NCBI RefSeq assembly: GCF_009805585.1
Contig: NZ_VHIN01000010.1
Span: 372,001 to 436,000 of the forward strand
DNA from: Glutamicibacter sp. JC586
GTDB lineage: Bacteria > Actinomycetota > Actinomycetes > Actinomycetales > Micrococcaceae
Reading direction: 5' to 3'
Length of the DNA: 64,000 nt
The translations under genes and the position numbers were made by a program. The notes under the pieces are model-generated. The model did no database searches. It worked only from the letters and a program-made list of their open reading frames with translations, and was not told the DNA's origin. Numbering within the stretch: the stretch's first letter is position 1; every line of letters begins with the position of its first letter. This document shows positions 27,875 through 36,853 of this stretch, piece after piece.

Positions 27875-28971
27875 ACATCACCAAGCCCCTGACTGGATTC
27901 CGTATTGCTGTGACCAGCGATCGGCGTTCGGCTGAACTGATTGAAGCCTTTGAACGACGCGGTGCTGAGGTGACTCACACCCCGCTGCTTCGTTTAGCCC
28001 CGCTGGATGATGAAGCGCAGCTGCTGGCCCAGACCCACAAGTTAATTGAGGCCCGCCCTAACGTCATCATCATTACGACTGCATATGGGCTGCGTCGTTG
28101 GTTGGATACCGCTGAGGCTGCTGGAATCGGCGATGAACTCATTACCGCTTTTAGCCAGTCCGAGCTCTATGTTCGCGGCGCCAAAGCCCATGGTTCTATT
28201 CGTGCTCTAGGCCTAGAGCCGGCCGCGCTGGCTAAGGATGGGCGCAGTTCCACCTTGATCGAGTTGCTCAAGGGCAAACTGGACGGCGCTTCGGTGGCAC
28301 TGCAGTTACATGCAGACTCGGATCACGGAATGCCGCAACAGTTGCGTGAGCTGGGGGCCAAACGAGTCATTAAGGTTGAGCCTTACCGCTGGCAAGACAC
28401 CAGTAGTGACACTGGTATCTCGTCCTTGGTGGAGGGACTGTGTGCAGCCCATTTTGACGCGGTGACCTTCACTAGCGCACCGAGCGTGCATGCGCTGTTT
28501 GCAGCAGCCAGTGCGCGTAACCGACTACCTGCCTTACAGCGTTCGCTGGCCGAACGTGTTGCGGTAGCCACCGTTGGCCCGGTAACGGCTTCTCCTCTAG
28601 AAGAAGCAGGGATCGAACCTTTGGTTCCTGAGCGTCACCGCATGGGCGCAATGATTGGTCAGCTTGTAGAGCACCTCGGATCATTGGGGACCCTTCAAGC
28701 ACAAACGGTGCACGGACAGGTGCAGCTGCGCGGACGGACCCTGTCCATTGAGGATCAGGACTGCGAGTTAACCCCTGGCCAGGCCGAACTGGTTCGCGCC
28801 TTAATTGAGGCCGGTGGCAGTGTGCTCTCTCGCGATGAACTCGGCGCCGCCCTGCCAGAAGTCAGTTCCCGACATGCCTTGGATATGACCCTGAGCCGCT
28901 TGCGTCGTGCCTTACCACAGCCGGAAATCATCACGACGGTGATCAAACGCGGTTACCGACTGAACGTCTAG
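27871..28971 (+). CDS. hemD: Uroporphyrinogen-III synthase fused to winged-helix DNA-binding domain
   Basis: A 366-aa fusion. HemD occupies about residues 1-250 (FRIAVTSDRRSAELIEAFER ... AVATVGPVTASPLEEAGIEP). The last about 90 residues are an OmpR-type winged helix (LTPGQAELVRALIEAGGSVL ... RALPQPEIITTVIKRGYRL). Such fusions are known in actinobacteria; the DNA-binding half may tie regulation to the synthase. It is translationally coupled to the methyltransferase upstream. Confidence 0.88.
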   Translation: MNITKPLTGFRIAVTSDRRSAELIEAFERRGAEVTHTPLLRLAPLDDEAQLLAQTHKLIEARPNVIIITTAYGLRRWLDTAEAAGIGDELITAFSQSELYVRGAKAHGSIRALGLEPAALAKDGRSSTLIELLKGKLDGASVALQLHADSDHGMPQQLRELGAKRVIKVEPYRWQDTSSDTGISSLVEGLCAAHFDAVTFTSAPSVHALFAAASARNRLPALQRSLAERVAVATVGPVTASPLEEAGIEPLVPERHRMGAMIGQLVEHLGSLGTLQAQTVHGQVQLRGRTLSIEDQDCELTPGQAELVRALIEAGGSVLSRDELGAALPEVSSRHALDMTLSRLRRALPQPEIITTVIKRGYRLNV

Positions 28972-29008
28972 TGGGCATTTTGTCTCGCCGTTACGTAGGA
29001 TCGGATTC

Positions 29009-29917
29009 ATGGTCTCTTTTCATGTTGCCGGCGAGGCATTAGTCGACATTGTTGATTCTGTTGCTCATCCGGGCGGTTCTCCACTGAATGTTGCTGTGGG
29101 CTTGGGCCGGTTGGGCCGCGAGGTCACGTTGAGCACCGACATTGGTGCGGATAAATACGGCGAGCTCATTGAAGATCACCTGCGAGACAGTGGCGTACAG
29201 CTTGCTACTGCTTCATCCGTGGCCGAGCCGACCTCCACGGCTACGGTGACTCTTGATGCTGCGTCCAACGCCAGCTATGAATTTGAGCTGCACTGTGCCT
29301 TAGAACAGCTTGAACCCAGCGATGCTGAACTTCTTCATACCGGGTCCATTGCTGCCTTCCGCTCCCCCAGCGCGCAGAAATTGATCGAAGTATTCTCGAC
29401 CGCAGCGCAAGATCAGTTGAAAAGCTACGACCCGAATCTGCGCCCAGCACTGGTTGACGATAGGAATGCCGCGATCAGTCACATCGAGAAGCTGTGTTCC
29501 TTGGCCCATGTGGTTAAGCTCAGCGACGAGGATGCCTTGTGGCTTTACCCGGGGTGGGATACCGACCGGGTGCTCGAACGCATCTTAGATCTGGGAGCCT
29601 CACTAGCCGTGATGACTTTTGGCGCGCATGGGGCTCAAGCGATGACCCGCGAACACGAGATCGTTGTCCCCGCATTTTCGGTGACTACCGTAGACACGGT
29701 AGGAGCTGGGGACGCGTTCATGGCTGGATTATTGCACGCACTCTTTGAAGGTTCACTGGCCCAAGACTTGTTGGATGGAAAGACCTTGGACCGTACCGAA
29801 TTGGAGCGGGCTCTTGAAACCGCGGCAGCGTGTGCCGGGATGACCGTTGCTCGCACGGGCGCTAACCCGCCAACCCTGAGTGAGTTGAACGAATTCCTCT
29901 TGTCCGTAGGAAGCTGA
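29009..29917 (+). CDS. PfkB-family carbohydrate kinase (fructokinase-like)
   Basis: A 302-aa sugar kinase. It carries the N-terminal GGSPLNVAVGLGRLGREV and the PfkB signature DTVGAGDAFMAGLLHAL with the catalytic Asp. The substrate could be fructose, ribose, 2-keto-3-deoxygluconate or a nucleoside; the sequence alone does not decide. It starts 37 bp after the HemD fusion and is followed 5 bp later by an IclR regulator, so kinase and regulator are co-transcribed. Confidence 0.85.
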   Translation: MVSFHVAGEALVDIVDSVAHPGGSPLNVAVGLGRLGREVTLSTDIGADKYGELIEDHLRDSGVQLATASSVAEPTSTATVTLDAASNASYEFELHCALEQLEPSDAELLHTGSIAAFRSPSAQKLIEVFSTAAQDQLKSYDPNLRPALVDDRNAAISHIEKLCSLAHVVKLSDEDALWLYPGWDTDRVLERILDLGASLAVMTFGAHGAQAMTREHEIVVPAFSVTTVDTVGAGDAFMAGLLHALFEGSLAQDLLDGKTLDRTELERALETAAACAGMTVARTGANPPTLSELNEFLLSVGS

Positions 29918-29922
29918 ACCGG

Positions 29923-30708
29923 ATGGGTAGCAAAGTCCCAGCGGCAGATAACACGTTGCGCATCCTTCAGCTGTTGGCCAGTCGTAAGACTCCCACCCCT
30001 GCGGCGATGATCGCTACGTTGCTTCAGCTTCCTCGTTCCAGTGTTTATCAGCTACTCACCGTCATGCATGAGCATGGATTTGTGAGCCATTATCCGGAAG
30101 ACAAGTCCTATGGTCTGGGCATCGCTTCTTTTGAACTTTCCAGCGCCTACACCAGGCAGGAACCATTGGCCCGGCTCAGCGCACCATTGGTTGCCCAGCT
30201 GGTAGATAAGATCGGCGAAAGTGCACACCTCGCCGTTCTTCACGGTTCTGATGTGCTGTATATCGTGGAAGATCGTGCCAAGGGCCGACCGTCCTTGGTC
30301 ACCGATGTTGGTGTTCGACTGCCTTCTCATCTGACAGCTTCGGGTCGTGCCATTTTGGCGGCTTTGCCCAAGTCCCAGGTGCGCGCGTTATATCCCAATG
30401 CGGCAAGTTTCTCGGATCGAGTCGAGCAATCCTCCATCAATTCATATTCACAGTTGCGCCGCGAACTGGATCAAACCTCCCAGCGCGGCTACGCGGTGGA
30501 ACGCGGAGATGTCACCGAAAACTTCCACTCCATTGCGGTGGAAATCCGTGATTCCAATAAGTGGCCGGTGGCCGCTATCGCAGTGACTTTCTTGGCTGAC
30601 CGGGTTCCAGAACAAGATTGGGACAAGCTAGTGACGCAGATTCGTTCCACCGCCTCGGTGCTGACTTCCAGGATCCAAGGACGGCGCGTAGCCCACCAAC
30701 CCACCTAG
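29923..30708 (+). CDS. IclR-family regulator downstream of the PfkB kinase
   Basis: A 261-aa IclR protein. The winged helix carries NTLRILQLLASRKTPTPAA and LPRSSVYQLLTVMHEHGFV. The effector domain shows SAHLAVLHGSDVLYIVED, GVRLPSHLTASGRAILAAL and QRGYAVERGDVTENFHSIAV. It probably senses a sugar acid or phosphate (inference). Its stop codon overlaps that of the convergent EamA gene by 2 bp (CTAG). Confidence 0.87.
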   Translation: MGSKVPAADNTLRILQLLASRKTPTPAAMIATLLQLPRSSVYQLLTVMHEHGFVSHYPEDKSYGLGIASFELSSAYTRQEPLARLSAPLVAQLVDKIGESAHLAVLHGSDVLYIVEDRAKGRPSLVTDVGVRLPSHLTASGRAILAALPKSQVRALYPNAASFSDRVEQSSINSYSQLRRELDQTSQRGYAVERGDVTENFHSIAVEIRDSNKWPVAAIAVTFLADRVPEQDWDKLVTQIRSTASVLTSRIQGRRVAHQPT

Positions 30709-31622
30709 CCCACACGTTCCAAACTCTGTGGATCCGAATGACGTCCGCGCAGCAACGCGATGACATTGGCACTGACGATCACCGCGACAGCAATCCAAGA
30801 GGCTAAGTCCAAGTGTTGGCCCAAGACGACCGCGCCAATCAACACGGCGAACACCGGATTCACGCTCATGAACATGCCAAAGGACTGCGCAGAAATGCGC
30901 CGTAACGTCAGCAAATCTGCAAGGAAAGGCACCGCGGAGGACAGAACTCCGGCGGCAAGTGCCAGGCCCAACGTACTTGCGGACGGCGGCGAAGTGCACA
31001 AGATCAATAGTCCCACCGGCAGATACAAGATAGCCGAGATGAGGCTCGCCGCGGCCGACCCTTCAAGTCCGGGCAGGCTGGAACCCACTTCGCGGTTAAG
31101 CAGGATGTAACATCCCCAGCATGCGGCGGCGAGCAGCCCAAGGCTTATGCCCAGGTAGTCTGTGGTCGGTGTCGGGCGCATGAGAACTGCAACGGCCGCT
31201 GCTGCAGCGATCGCGCAAATCACGCTGATGGCGCCACGCGCCCTGAGCAGGGCAATGGTGAGCGGGCCCAAGAATTCCAGCGTGACGCCCAGTCCCAAAC
31301 CGATACGCTCAATGGCAGTGTAGAGCGAAATGTTCATCAGCGCGAAGACTAAGGACAACGCGAAAACTAGACGCCACTGGCGGGTGGAAAATCGCCAGAG
31401 GCGTGGCCGTCCGGCTGCCACGAGCACCGCGGCAGCCACCCATTGGCGCAGAGCCACCACCCCGATTGGTCCGATGCCATTAAAAGCTAGGGTGGCCAGT
31501 GATGCGCCAACCTGATTTGATGCGGCGCTGCCAAGCATCATGGCCACCGCGGCGCCGGACTTTGTACTGGTTGATTCTTGAGCCGAGGGGCTCAGACCAG
31601 TGGAGCGGAATTCGGAAGTCAT
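30705..31622 (-). CDS. EamA/RhtA-like exporter
   Basis: A 305-aa transporter with ten predicted transmembrane helices in two EamA repeats. It resembles threonine/homoserine exporters (GPIGVVALRQWVAAAVLVA, IGLGLGVTLEFLGPL, VLSSAVPFLADLLTLRRI). The start is the ATG with GAAG upstream. It is divergent from a LysR regulator across a perfect 23-bp palindrome, so it is probably induced by its substrate through that regulator. Confidence 0.85.
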   Translation of the reverse strand: MTSEFRSTGLSPSAQESTSTKSGAAVAMMLGSAASNQVGASLATLAFNGIGPIGVVALRQWVAAAVLVAAGRPRLWRFSTRQWRLVFALSLVFALMNISLYTAIERIGLGLGVTLEFLGPLTIALLRARGAISVICAIAAAAAVAVLMRPTPTTDYLGISLGLLAAACWGCYILLNREVGSSLPGLEGSAAASLISAILYLPVGLLILCTSPPSASTLGLALAAGVLSSAVPFLADLLTLRRISAQSFGMFMSVNPVFAVLIGAVVLGQHLDLASWIAVAVIVSANVIALLRGRHSDPQSLERVG

Positions 31623-31673
31623 AACTTCATGTTCACCGTGTGCCGGTACTGCGCAAAATGCGCTTCTCACGTA

Positions 31674-31696
31674 ATCTATACGCTAACTGTATAGAT
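31674..31696. promoter_or_regulatory. LysR-type operator
   Basis: A perfect inverted repeat, ATCTATAC-N7-GTATAGAT, lies between the divergent EamA and LysR genes and ends 10 bp before the LysR start. The T-N11-A core is present within it, as in classical LysR boxes. Confidence 0.65.
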
Positions 31697-31706
31697 AGGA
31701 TTCTCA

Positions 31707-32597
31707 GTGGTCACACCATCTTTAGAGCTGAAGCAACTGCGGTATCTGACAACAATTATTGACGCCGGAACATTCACCGATGCCGCGTTGGAGCTCGGCG
31801 TCTCGCAGGCCGCGGTCTCCCGCACGCTGGCCAAATTAGAGTCCGAACTTGGTGTGCGTCTTCTACACCGCACCAGCAGGAGCATCATGCCCACCGAGGC
31901 AGGCTTGCACGTCGTGGCCCGCGCTCGACTAATCCTGAGCAGCGCAGATGATCTACTGCGCGAAGCCAAAGAAGGACGCGCCCTGATTCGAATTGGTCAT
32001 CCGTGGTCAGCTTTCGGGGAACACACCTCAGAATTCCAACGACGATGGCACACAATGTATCGGGAGATTCAGATGCAACTCACCCGCCACAACACTGCCT
32101 CCGGTGGATTGGCCGAAGGGCTATGCGACATGGCGGTCATTCGCACCGTTCCCGATCCCTCGCAGTGGGCCTCTTGCATTGTGGGACTCGAAAACCGTGT
32201 GGTAGCCATGGCCTCCGATGATCCGTGGGCCAGACGCAGGCATATCAAATTGCGCGAAATCCCTTCCCGTACGGTTTCTATCGACCGTCGAACAGGCAGT
32301 ACCACGCTCGAACTCTGGAAAGGTATTCAACCGCCTACCCTTGAACACACTAATGACGTGGATGATTGGCTCTCGTCTATCGGAGCGGGAGACTGCATCG
32401 GGATCACCCCTGAATCCACGGCCGCGCAATATCGGCGCGCCGGAATCGTCTATCGCCCGCTCACCGAAGCGGAACCGGCCAAGGTGTATCTTATTTGGCG
32501 ACCAGATAACGTCCACCCAGCCACCGAGAAAGTTATTGCCCTGGCGCAAGAGCTATATGGCAAACACGCATCCACCCCTGGGGTGCCTCGCGGGTAG
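31707..32597 (+). CDS. LysR-family regulator
   Basis: A 296-aa LysR regulator. The helix-turn-helix (LRYLTTIIDAGTFTDAALEL, GVSQAAVSRTLAKLESELGV) precedes the substrate-binding domain (ALIRIGHPWSAF ... GDCIGITPESTAAQY). It starts at GTG, preceded by AGGA. It is divergent from an EamA exporter and therefore probably controls it. The next EamA gene, facing it, has its own regulator. Confidence 0.87.
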   Translation: MVTPSLELKQLRYLTTIIDAGTFTDAALELGVSQAAVSRTLAKLESELGVRLLHRTSRSIMPTEAGLHVVARARLILSSADDLLREAKEGRALIRIGHPWSAFGEHTSEFQRRWHTMYREIQMQLTRHNTASGGLAEGLCDMAVIRTVPDPSQWASCIVGLENRVVAMASDDPWARRRHIKLREIPSRTVSIDRRTGSTTLELWKGIQPPTLEHTNDVDDWLSSIGAGDCIGITPESTAAQYRRAGIVYRPLTEAEPAKVYLIWRPDNVHPATEKVIALAQELYGKHASTPGVPRG

Positions 32598-32602
32598 AAC
32601 GG

Positions 32603-33538
32603 TCACTTCCTCGGTACCGGAACCGCAGCATCGGTCATTGACTCAATCTTCAGCTCACTTATCGGTACATTACGGGCGCCACGGGTGAGTAACTGAGCCA
32701 TCAAGACGCTGAGAACAACGATCACGATGCCCACAAACTGCGTCCCGGTGAAACTCTCACCACCCAGTACAACACCTAGCGCCACACCAGTAACCGGATT
32801 CACTAGACCGATAATTCCAACGGTGGTTGCCGGCAAGTGCTTGAAACCCGAGAACCAACAGAAGTACGCGAAAGCCGTGGCGAATAATGACAGGTAAACC
32901 ACCGCTAGGACTCCCTGTACGTCCACCTGTGGTGGCGTCCCTTCAAGGGCAATAGCCACAATAAGCAATTCAAACCCACCGACCATAAGCTGCCACGCAG
33001 TTGAAGTGAGCACTGGCGTGCCGTCGTTCCATTTGCGATTCAGGGTCGCGCCCAATGCCATCAGGACGAGCATGCCAAATGACGCAGCGATCCCGGTCCA
33101 GGCGAGTTTCTCTGTTGTCGCACCAACCACAAGAACAACACCTAGAATTCCTAGAACCGCAGTCAGCAACAGGCCCATGCGCGTTTTCTCTTTCAAAATG
33201 AACCAAGCAAACGCAGCAAGCACCAACGGGCTCGCCGCCCCGAAGGAAGCGGCGATGCTTGATGGCAATAATTGGGCAGCCATAAATGCCAGCAAGAAGA
33301 ACAAACCCATGTTGATAGTTCCCAACACAATGGACTTGGACCACTGGCTACCTTGCGGAAGCCTGCGGACGATCACCATCAGCGCAAGACCAGCAGGTAA
33401 CGCTCGAAATGCCGAACCCCAAAGCGGCGATCCTGCCGGTAAAAACTGGTGGGTAACCCAGTACGTTGATCCGAAGCCAATGGGGCCCAAGAGTGTCAGC
33501 ACAGGCCAAAACCATCGACTCCTCAATATACTTTCCAT
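32603..33538 (-). CDS. EamA-family exporter
   Basis: A 311-aa ten-helix transporter. Typical blocks are GPIGFGSTYWVTHQFLPAG, SIAASFGAASPLVLAAFAW and GVVLGGESFTGTQFVGIVIV. It is divergent from a MarR regulator. The chosen start codon lies inside one of two palindromes presumed to bind that regulator; a downstream TTG would be an alternative. Exported compound unknown. Confidence 0.83.
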   Translation of the reverse strand: MESILRSRWFWPVLTLLGPIGFGSTYWVTHQFLPAGSPLWGSAFRALPAGLALMVIVRRLPQGSQWSKSIVLGTINMGLFFLLAFMAAQLLPSSIAASFGAASPLVLAAFAWFILKEKTRMGLLLTAVLGILGVVLVVGATTEKLAWTGIAASFGMLVLMALGATLNRKWNDGTPVLTSTAWQLMVGGFELLIVAIALEGTPPQVDVQGVLAVVYLSLFATAFAYFCWFSGFKHLPATTVGIIGLVNPVTGVALGVVLGGESFTGTQFVGIVIVVLSVLMAQLLTRGARNVPISELKIESMTDAAVPVPRK

Positions 33539-33567
33539 GGAAAATAGACTAACACTTTCCACGGAAA
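33532..33567. promoter_or_regulatory. Tandem MarR operator palindromes
   Basis: Two 12-bp palindromes with the same consensus, TTTCCATGGAAA and TTTCCACGGAAA, have centres 24 bp apart between the divergent EamA and MarR genes. The first covers the EamA start codon, so a bound dimer would block both initiation of transcription and translation. Confidence 0.7.
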
Positions 33568-33580
33568 CTACAATGGTGAC

Positions 33581-34093
33581 ATGAATGACTCTCAACAGAT
33601 CGAAACAATCGTCCAACAGTGGCGCGAGCAACGCCCCGACATCGATTCGGGCCCGATGGCCCTCATGGGAAAACTGCGACGTCTAACCACCAGATTGCGG
33701 GACGAGTTCGTGATTGGGTACGAGCAATTCGGGATCGGAGAAGGCGAATTCGACGTACTTTCGGCGCTACGACGCATGGGGCAACCATTTGAACTCCCAC
33801 CTTCACTACTTGCCGACCACACCATGGTCACAGCAGGAGCCACCTCCAAGAGAATTGATCGACTAGTCGAGGCTGGACTTGTGGACCGCCGCAGCGGTAC
33901 CGACGATCGGCGCGCGAGAGTCATCGCGTTAACTCCGAATGGTCACAAACTCATCGACCAAGCCATCGAGGCACATACCGCCAATCAACGTCGACTTGCC
34001 GCGACACTGAGTGATGAGGAATTCAAGCGGATGGAAGATACCGTTTCCAAATGGCTCGTTGCGCTAGATTCGATATCCGATATGAAGTCGTAG
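33581..34093 (+). CDS. MarR-family regulator
   Basis: A 170-aa winged-helix repressor. The recognition helix segment is FELPPSLLADHTMVTAGATS and KRIDRLVEAGLVDRRSGTDD, followed by RRARVIALTPNGHKLI. The start is an ATG 13 bp after the second palindrome. It likely represses the divergent EamA exporter and itself. No metal or redox-sensing cysteines are visible; the protein contains no Cys at all. Confidence 0.87.
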   Translation: MNDSQQIETIVQQWREQRPDIDSGPMALMGKLRRLTTRLRDEFVIGYEQFGIGEGEFDVLSALRRMGQPFELPPSLLADHTMVTAGATSKRIDRLVEAGLVDRRSGTDDRRARVIALTPNGHKLIDQAIEAHTANQRRLAATLSDEEFKRMEDTVSKWLVALDSISDMKS

Positions 34094-34283
34094 CGTTCAA
34101 TAGACAGCACCTGGCATACGCCGAATTCTGAGCCACCGGACAGATGTGTGATTTCCTCAGCGTACAGTGCTATCACCGCGAGCCACGACGCGCACGGCAT
34201 TGGTTTCCACGTGGTAACAGTGTCGGCCGCGAATGCCCGTGACATTTATCTGTCTTGCCTCGTAAGAATGCAAGAATTACTTC

Positions 34284-35315
34284 ATGGAGATCCGTTATCC
34301 GAAACCTTTGGAACCAGGCGACACTATCGGGGTCACTTCACCATCCAGTGGTGTCCCTGCCCCACTTCTGGCGCGCCTAGATTTTGCCCTGCAGCACCTA
34401 CGAAACCGTGGATTCAATGTCCAAGTCGGCGACTGCATGGATGGGACAAGACACGTCAGTGCGCCGGCTGAACAACGAGCTCAAGAGCTCATGCAAATGC
34501 TCTTGGACCCATCAGTCAAGGCGATCGTTCCTCCGTGGGGAGGCGTCACCGCGATTGATGTGCTATCGCATCTGGACTTTGCTGCTATCGCCACTGCAGA
34601 ACCAACCTGGTTTGTGGGATATTCAGATATCTCAACCCTGATCACACCCATCACTTTGCGCACCGGGATGGCAACGCTTCACGGAAATAACCTCCTAGAC
34701 ACTCCATACGAGGTTCCAGACTCGCTGATGTCGTGGCTTGACGTTGCCTCGTTGCCTACAGGATCAAGTTTTAAGCAGAAATCCGCAGGCATTTACCGAG
34801 TGAATGACTGGGACGATTGGGCTAGCCTGCCCGAAGCGACCGAGCATCGTTGGAACGGTAAAGGTTCGTGGAAGCGTTTGGATCAGGGTGTGCAAGATGT
34901 GGATGTTTCCGGACGATTGATCGGCGGCTGTATTGAGACCCTGGCTAATCTTGCCGGCACGCCATTCTTACGAACCGAGGCCTTGGGTGCGCAACCCGCG
35001 GATGGCTTGATCCTTTACGTTGAAGCGTCAGGAGCTGAGGCTACAACTATCTGTCGGCACCTGCATGGCATGCGCATGGCCGGATTCTTTAACAATGCAA
35101 CGGCCGTTCTCGTAGGACGTACTGGAGCTCCCAACTCAGAGACACTCACGCAGGAGGAAGCTGTCCTTGATGCGTTGAGCACCTTGGATATTCCGATCAT
35201 TGGAGATGTTGAATGTGGCCACGTGCCACCCCACCTTCCAATTATCAACGGAGCGCAGGGCCATCTTGTATTTAGCGGAACCGATCAACACTTAGAGCAA
35301 GCTCTAACCCAATGA
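34284..35315 (+). CDS. S66 peptidase (LD-carboxypeptidase/MccF-like)
   Basis: A 343-aa serine peptidase. The nucleophile is in FVGYSDIS, the Glu in GGCIETLANL and the His in CGHVPPHLPI. PPWGGVTAIDVL precedes the nucleophile. The family cleaves tetrapeptides of peptidoglycan (LdcA) or inactivates microcin C (MccF). Its longer mid-section (residues about 150-215) agrees better with the MccF-like branch. It is monocistronic; nearest neighbour upstream is MarR, 190 bp away. Confidence 0.83.
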   Translation: MEIRYPKPLEPGDTIGVTSPSSGVPAPLLARLDFALQHLRNRGFNVQVGDCMDGTRHVSAPAEQRAQELMQMLLDPSVKAIVPPWGGVTAIDVLSHLDFAAIATAEPTWFVGYSDISTLITPITLRTGMATLHGNNLLDTPYEVPDSLMSWLDVASLPTGSSFKQKSAGIYRVNDWDDWASLPEATEHRWNGKGSWKRLDQGVQDVDVSGRLIGGCIETLANLAGTPFLRTEALGAQPADGLILYVEASGAEATTICRHLHGMRMAGFFNNATAVLVGRTGAPNSETLTQEEAVLDALSTLDIPIIGDVECGHVPPHLPIINGAQGHLVFSGTDQHLEQALTQ

Positions 35316-35518
35316 GCTTTGCTCTTCCACGATGGTTCAGCGACAAGATTTCCAAATACGGTGCAAAAGCATGAACAATAGCGGCTCTTCAGCATTCCTC
35401 CAATGAAATAAATCCTATTGGCCCAAAATACATTACCCTTAGGGTGCATGGGATAACCGCATGGTGACGCTACTATTTGGAGATGTAATTATTCAAATAC
35501 GCGGATAGGGTCTAACAG

Positions 35519-36268
35519 ATGCCAGTTTTGCGAAAAGTTACTGCAATTACGACAACATGTCTAATAGCTGTTGGAGTTTTCGCTGGCCAAGCTCCAGCCT
35601 CGGCAGCGAGCAGCGGTGTCGGAGAGTCAGCAATGACCGAAGAATTAGCAAGTTCGCCTCAGACATTGAAATTCGGAGAACTGAACAGCGGTACCGATCA
35701 TGCCAGCCTAGGAGAGGTAGTGTCTACCTCCGAAGAAACTGTCGACCAAACTCAGATCGATCAGTGGCTTAAAGACGGAACGCTTGTTCCAGACGGCAAA
35801 CTATTCCAAGAAGAGGGGCCGCCAGTTTCCTATGTCGAAGCCAATTCACCTGAAGAGGCTGTGAAGAAGCTCGATGCCTTGGAGTCGCCATTACTCATCG
35901 GAACTGCGGCGGCCACAAAGTATGGCCCCTGCATACTGAAGCCCGAGTACTTGCACCTTCGGAAATCTGGTGGGTACGAAACAGTTGGATATAAAACGAA
36001 GACAACGTGCACGAGTGCGGTGACGAGCGTTAAGCATGAGACTGATCTGAGGCGCAAATTTATGATCTGGTGGAAGAAGGCCGGGAACACTACTACCAGC
36101 GTGAGCCGGGGCGAAAAATCACTGTATCAGCAAAATGTTAAGTTCACTTGCAAAAACACTAAAGCTACAAACTGGTCGGGAACCACGTTGGGCACGATTG
36201 TTTACAAAGGCAAGAACTACTTCGCTAGGGTCTATGCTCCGGTAAAAAAGCTCGCGTGTGGGGCGTAG
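35519..36268 (+). CDS. Secreted four-cysteine protein of unknown function
   Basis: A 249-aa protein with a signal peptide (MPVLRKVTAITTTCLIAVGV, predicted cleavage after APASA). After an acidic linker (residues about 35-125) comes a compact basic C-terminal domain with four cysteines at about 138, 164, 211 and 247, which could form two disulphides. The domain carries the pattern GGYETVGYKTKTTC, HETDLRRKFMIWWKKAG and NWSGTTLGTIVYKGKNYFA. I do not recognise the family. A cytoplasmic protein gene starts 2 bp later. The AT content looks higher than in neighbouring genes. Confidence 0.7.
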   Translation: MPVLRKVTAITTTCLIAVGVFAGQAPASAASSGVGESAMTEELASSPQTLKFGELNSGTDHASLGEVVSTSEETVDQTQIDQWLKDGTLVPDGKLFQEEGPPVSYVEANSPEEAVKKLDALESPLLIGTAAATKYGPCILKPEYLHLRKSGGYETVGYKTKTTCTSAVTSVKHETDLRRKFMIWWKKAGNTTTSVSRGEKSLYQQNVKFTCKNTKATNWSGTTLGTIVYKGKNYFARVYAPVKKLACGA

Positions 36269-36270
36269 TC

Positions 36271-36681
36271 GTGGATTTTCTCAAGAAGAAGAGATTAGCT
36301 TCAACAATTGAGCTGATTTTCACCGAAGATCTTACCGCTGGCCTCAACCCCTTGGTCGGGGCAGTCAACACTGATTCTGCAGCCAGAAAACTAGTTAGCG
36401 AATATCCGGACTACACCATGTCTTGGGAAACATTCGAGGTCAACGGTTCCGATGACTCGCTCCCAGATGGAACCCCGTTGTGGATACTGGTTCAGGGGGG
36501 TATTTTCTCTGAGACAGCGCGCTATAGCCCTTCGCCTGTAGCGGTCTTTGCAAACCTGGAGGACGCTCAATTAGCGTGCCTGGAGCGTGAGCAACAGCAT
36601 GGGGAAGAACTCATCCTCTGGACACTACCGTTGGGCACGGTTGATATTAGCGCGCCTAGTTGGATGTACACCGGAAACTGA
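36271..36681 (+). CDS. Small cytoplasmic protein of unknown function, paired with the secreted protein
   Basis: A 136-aa acidic protein, GTG start 2 bp after the preceding stop, without signal peptide or membrane helix. It reads like a small alpha/beta protein (TIELIFTEDLTAGL ... LPDGTPLWILVQGGIF ... LILWTLPLGTVDISAP). I recognise no family. The tight spacing implies joint translation with the secreted four-cysteine protein. An immunity-type role is possible but there is no direct evidence. Confidence 0.55.
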   Translation: MDFLKKKRLASTIELIFTEDLTAGLNPLVGAVNTDSAARKLVSEYPDYTMSWETFEVNGSDDSLPDGTPLWILVQGGIFSETARYSPSPVAVFANLEDAQLACLEREQQHGEELILWTLPLGTVDISAPSWMYTGN

Positions 36682-36853
36682 CTAGAAAATTCTCTAATTG
36701 TCGCTGATGGGCGAGAAATCTCCACACAACAGCACTGATTCTAACGGTCGTCGTAGCTCCTGAATATTCAGGTTGTCGCGGCGACCGTTCTTCATTGAGC
36801 GCAAAATTCAGCGTTACGTGACTTTTTCCTCAAACTACCCGCCCACATATAAG

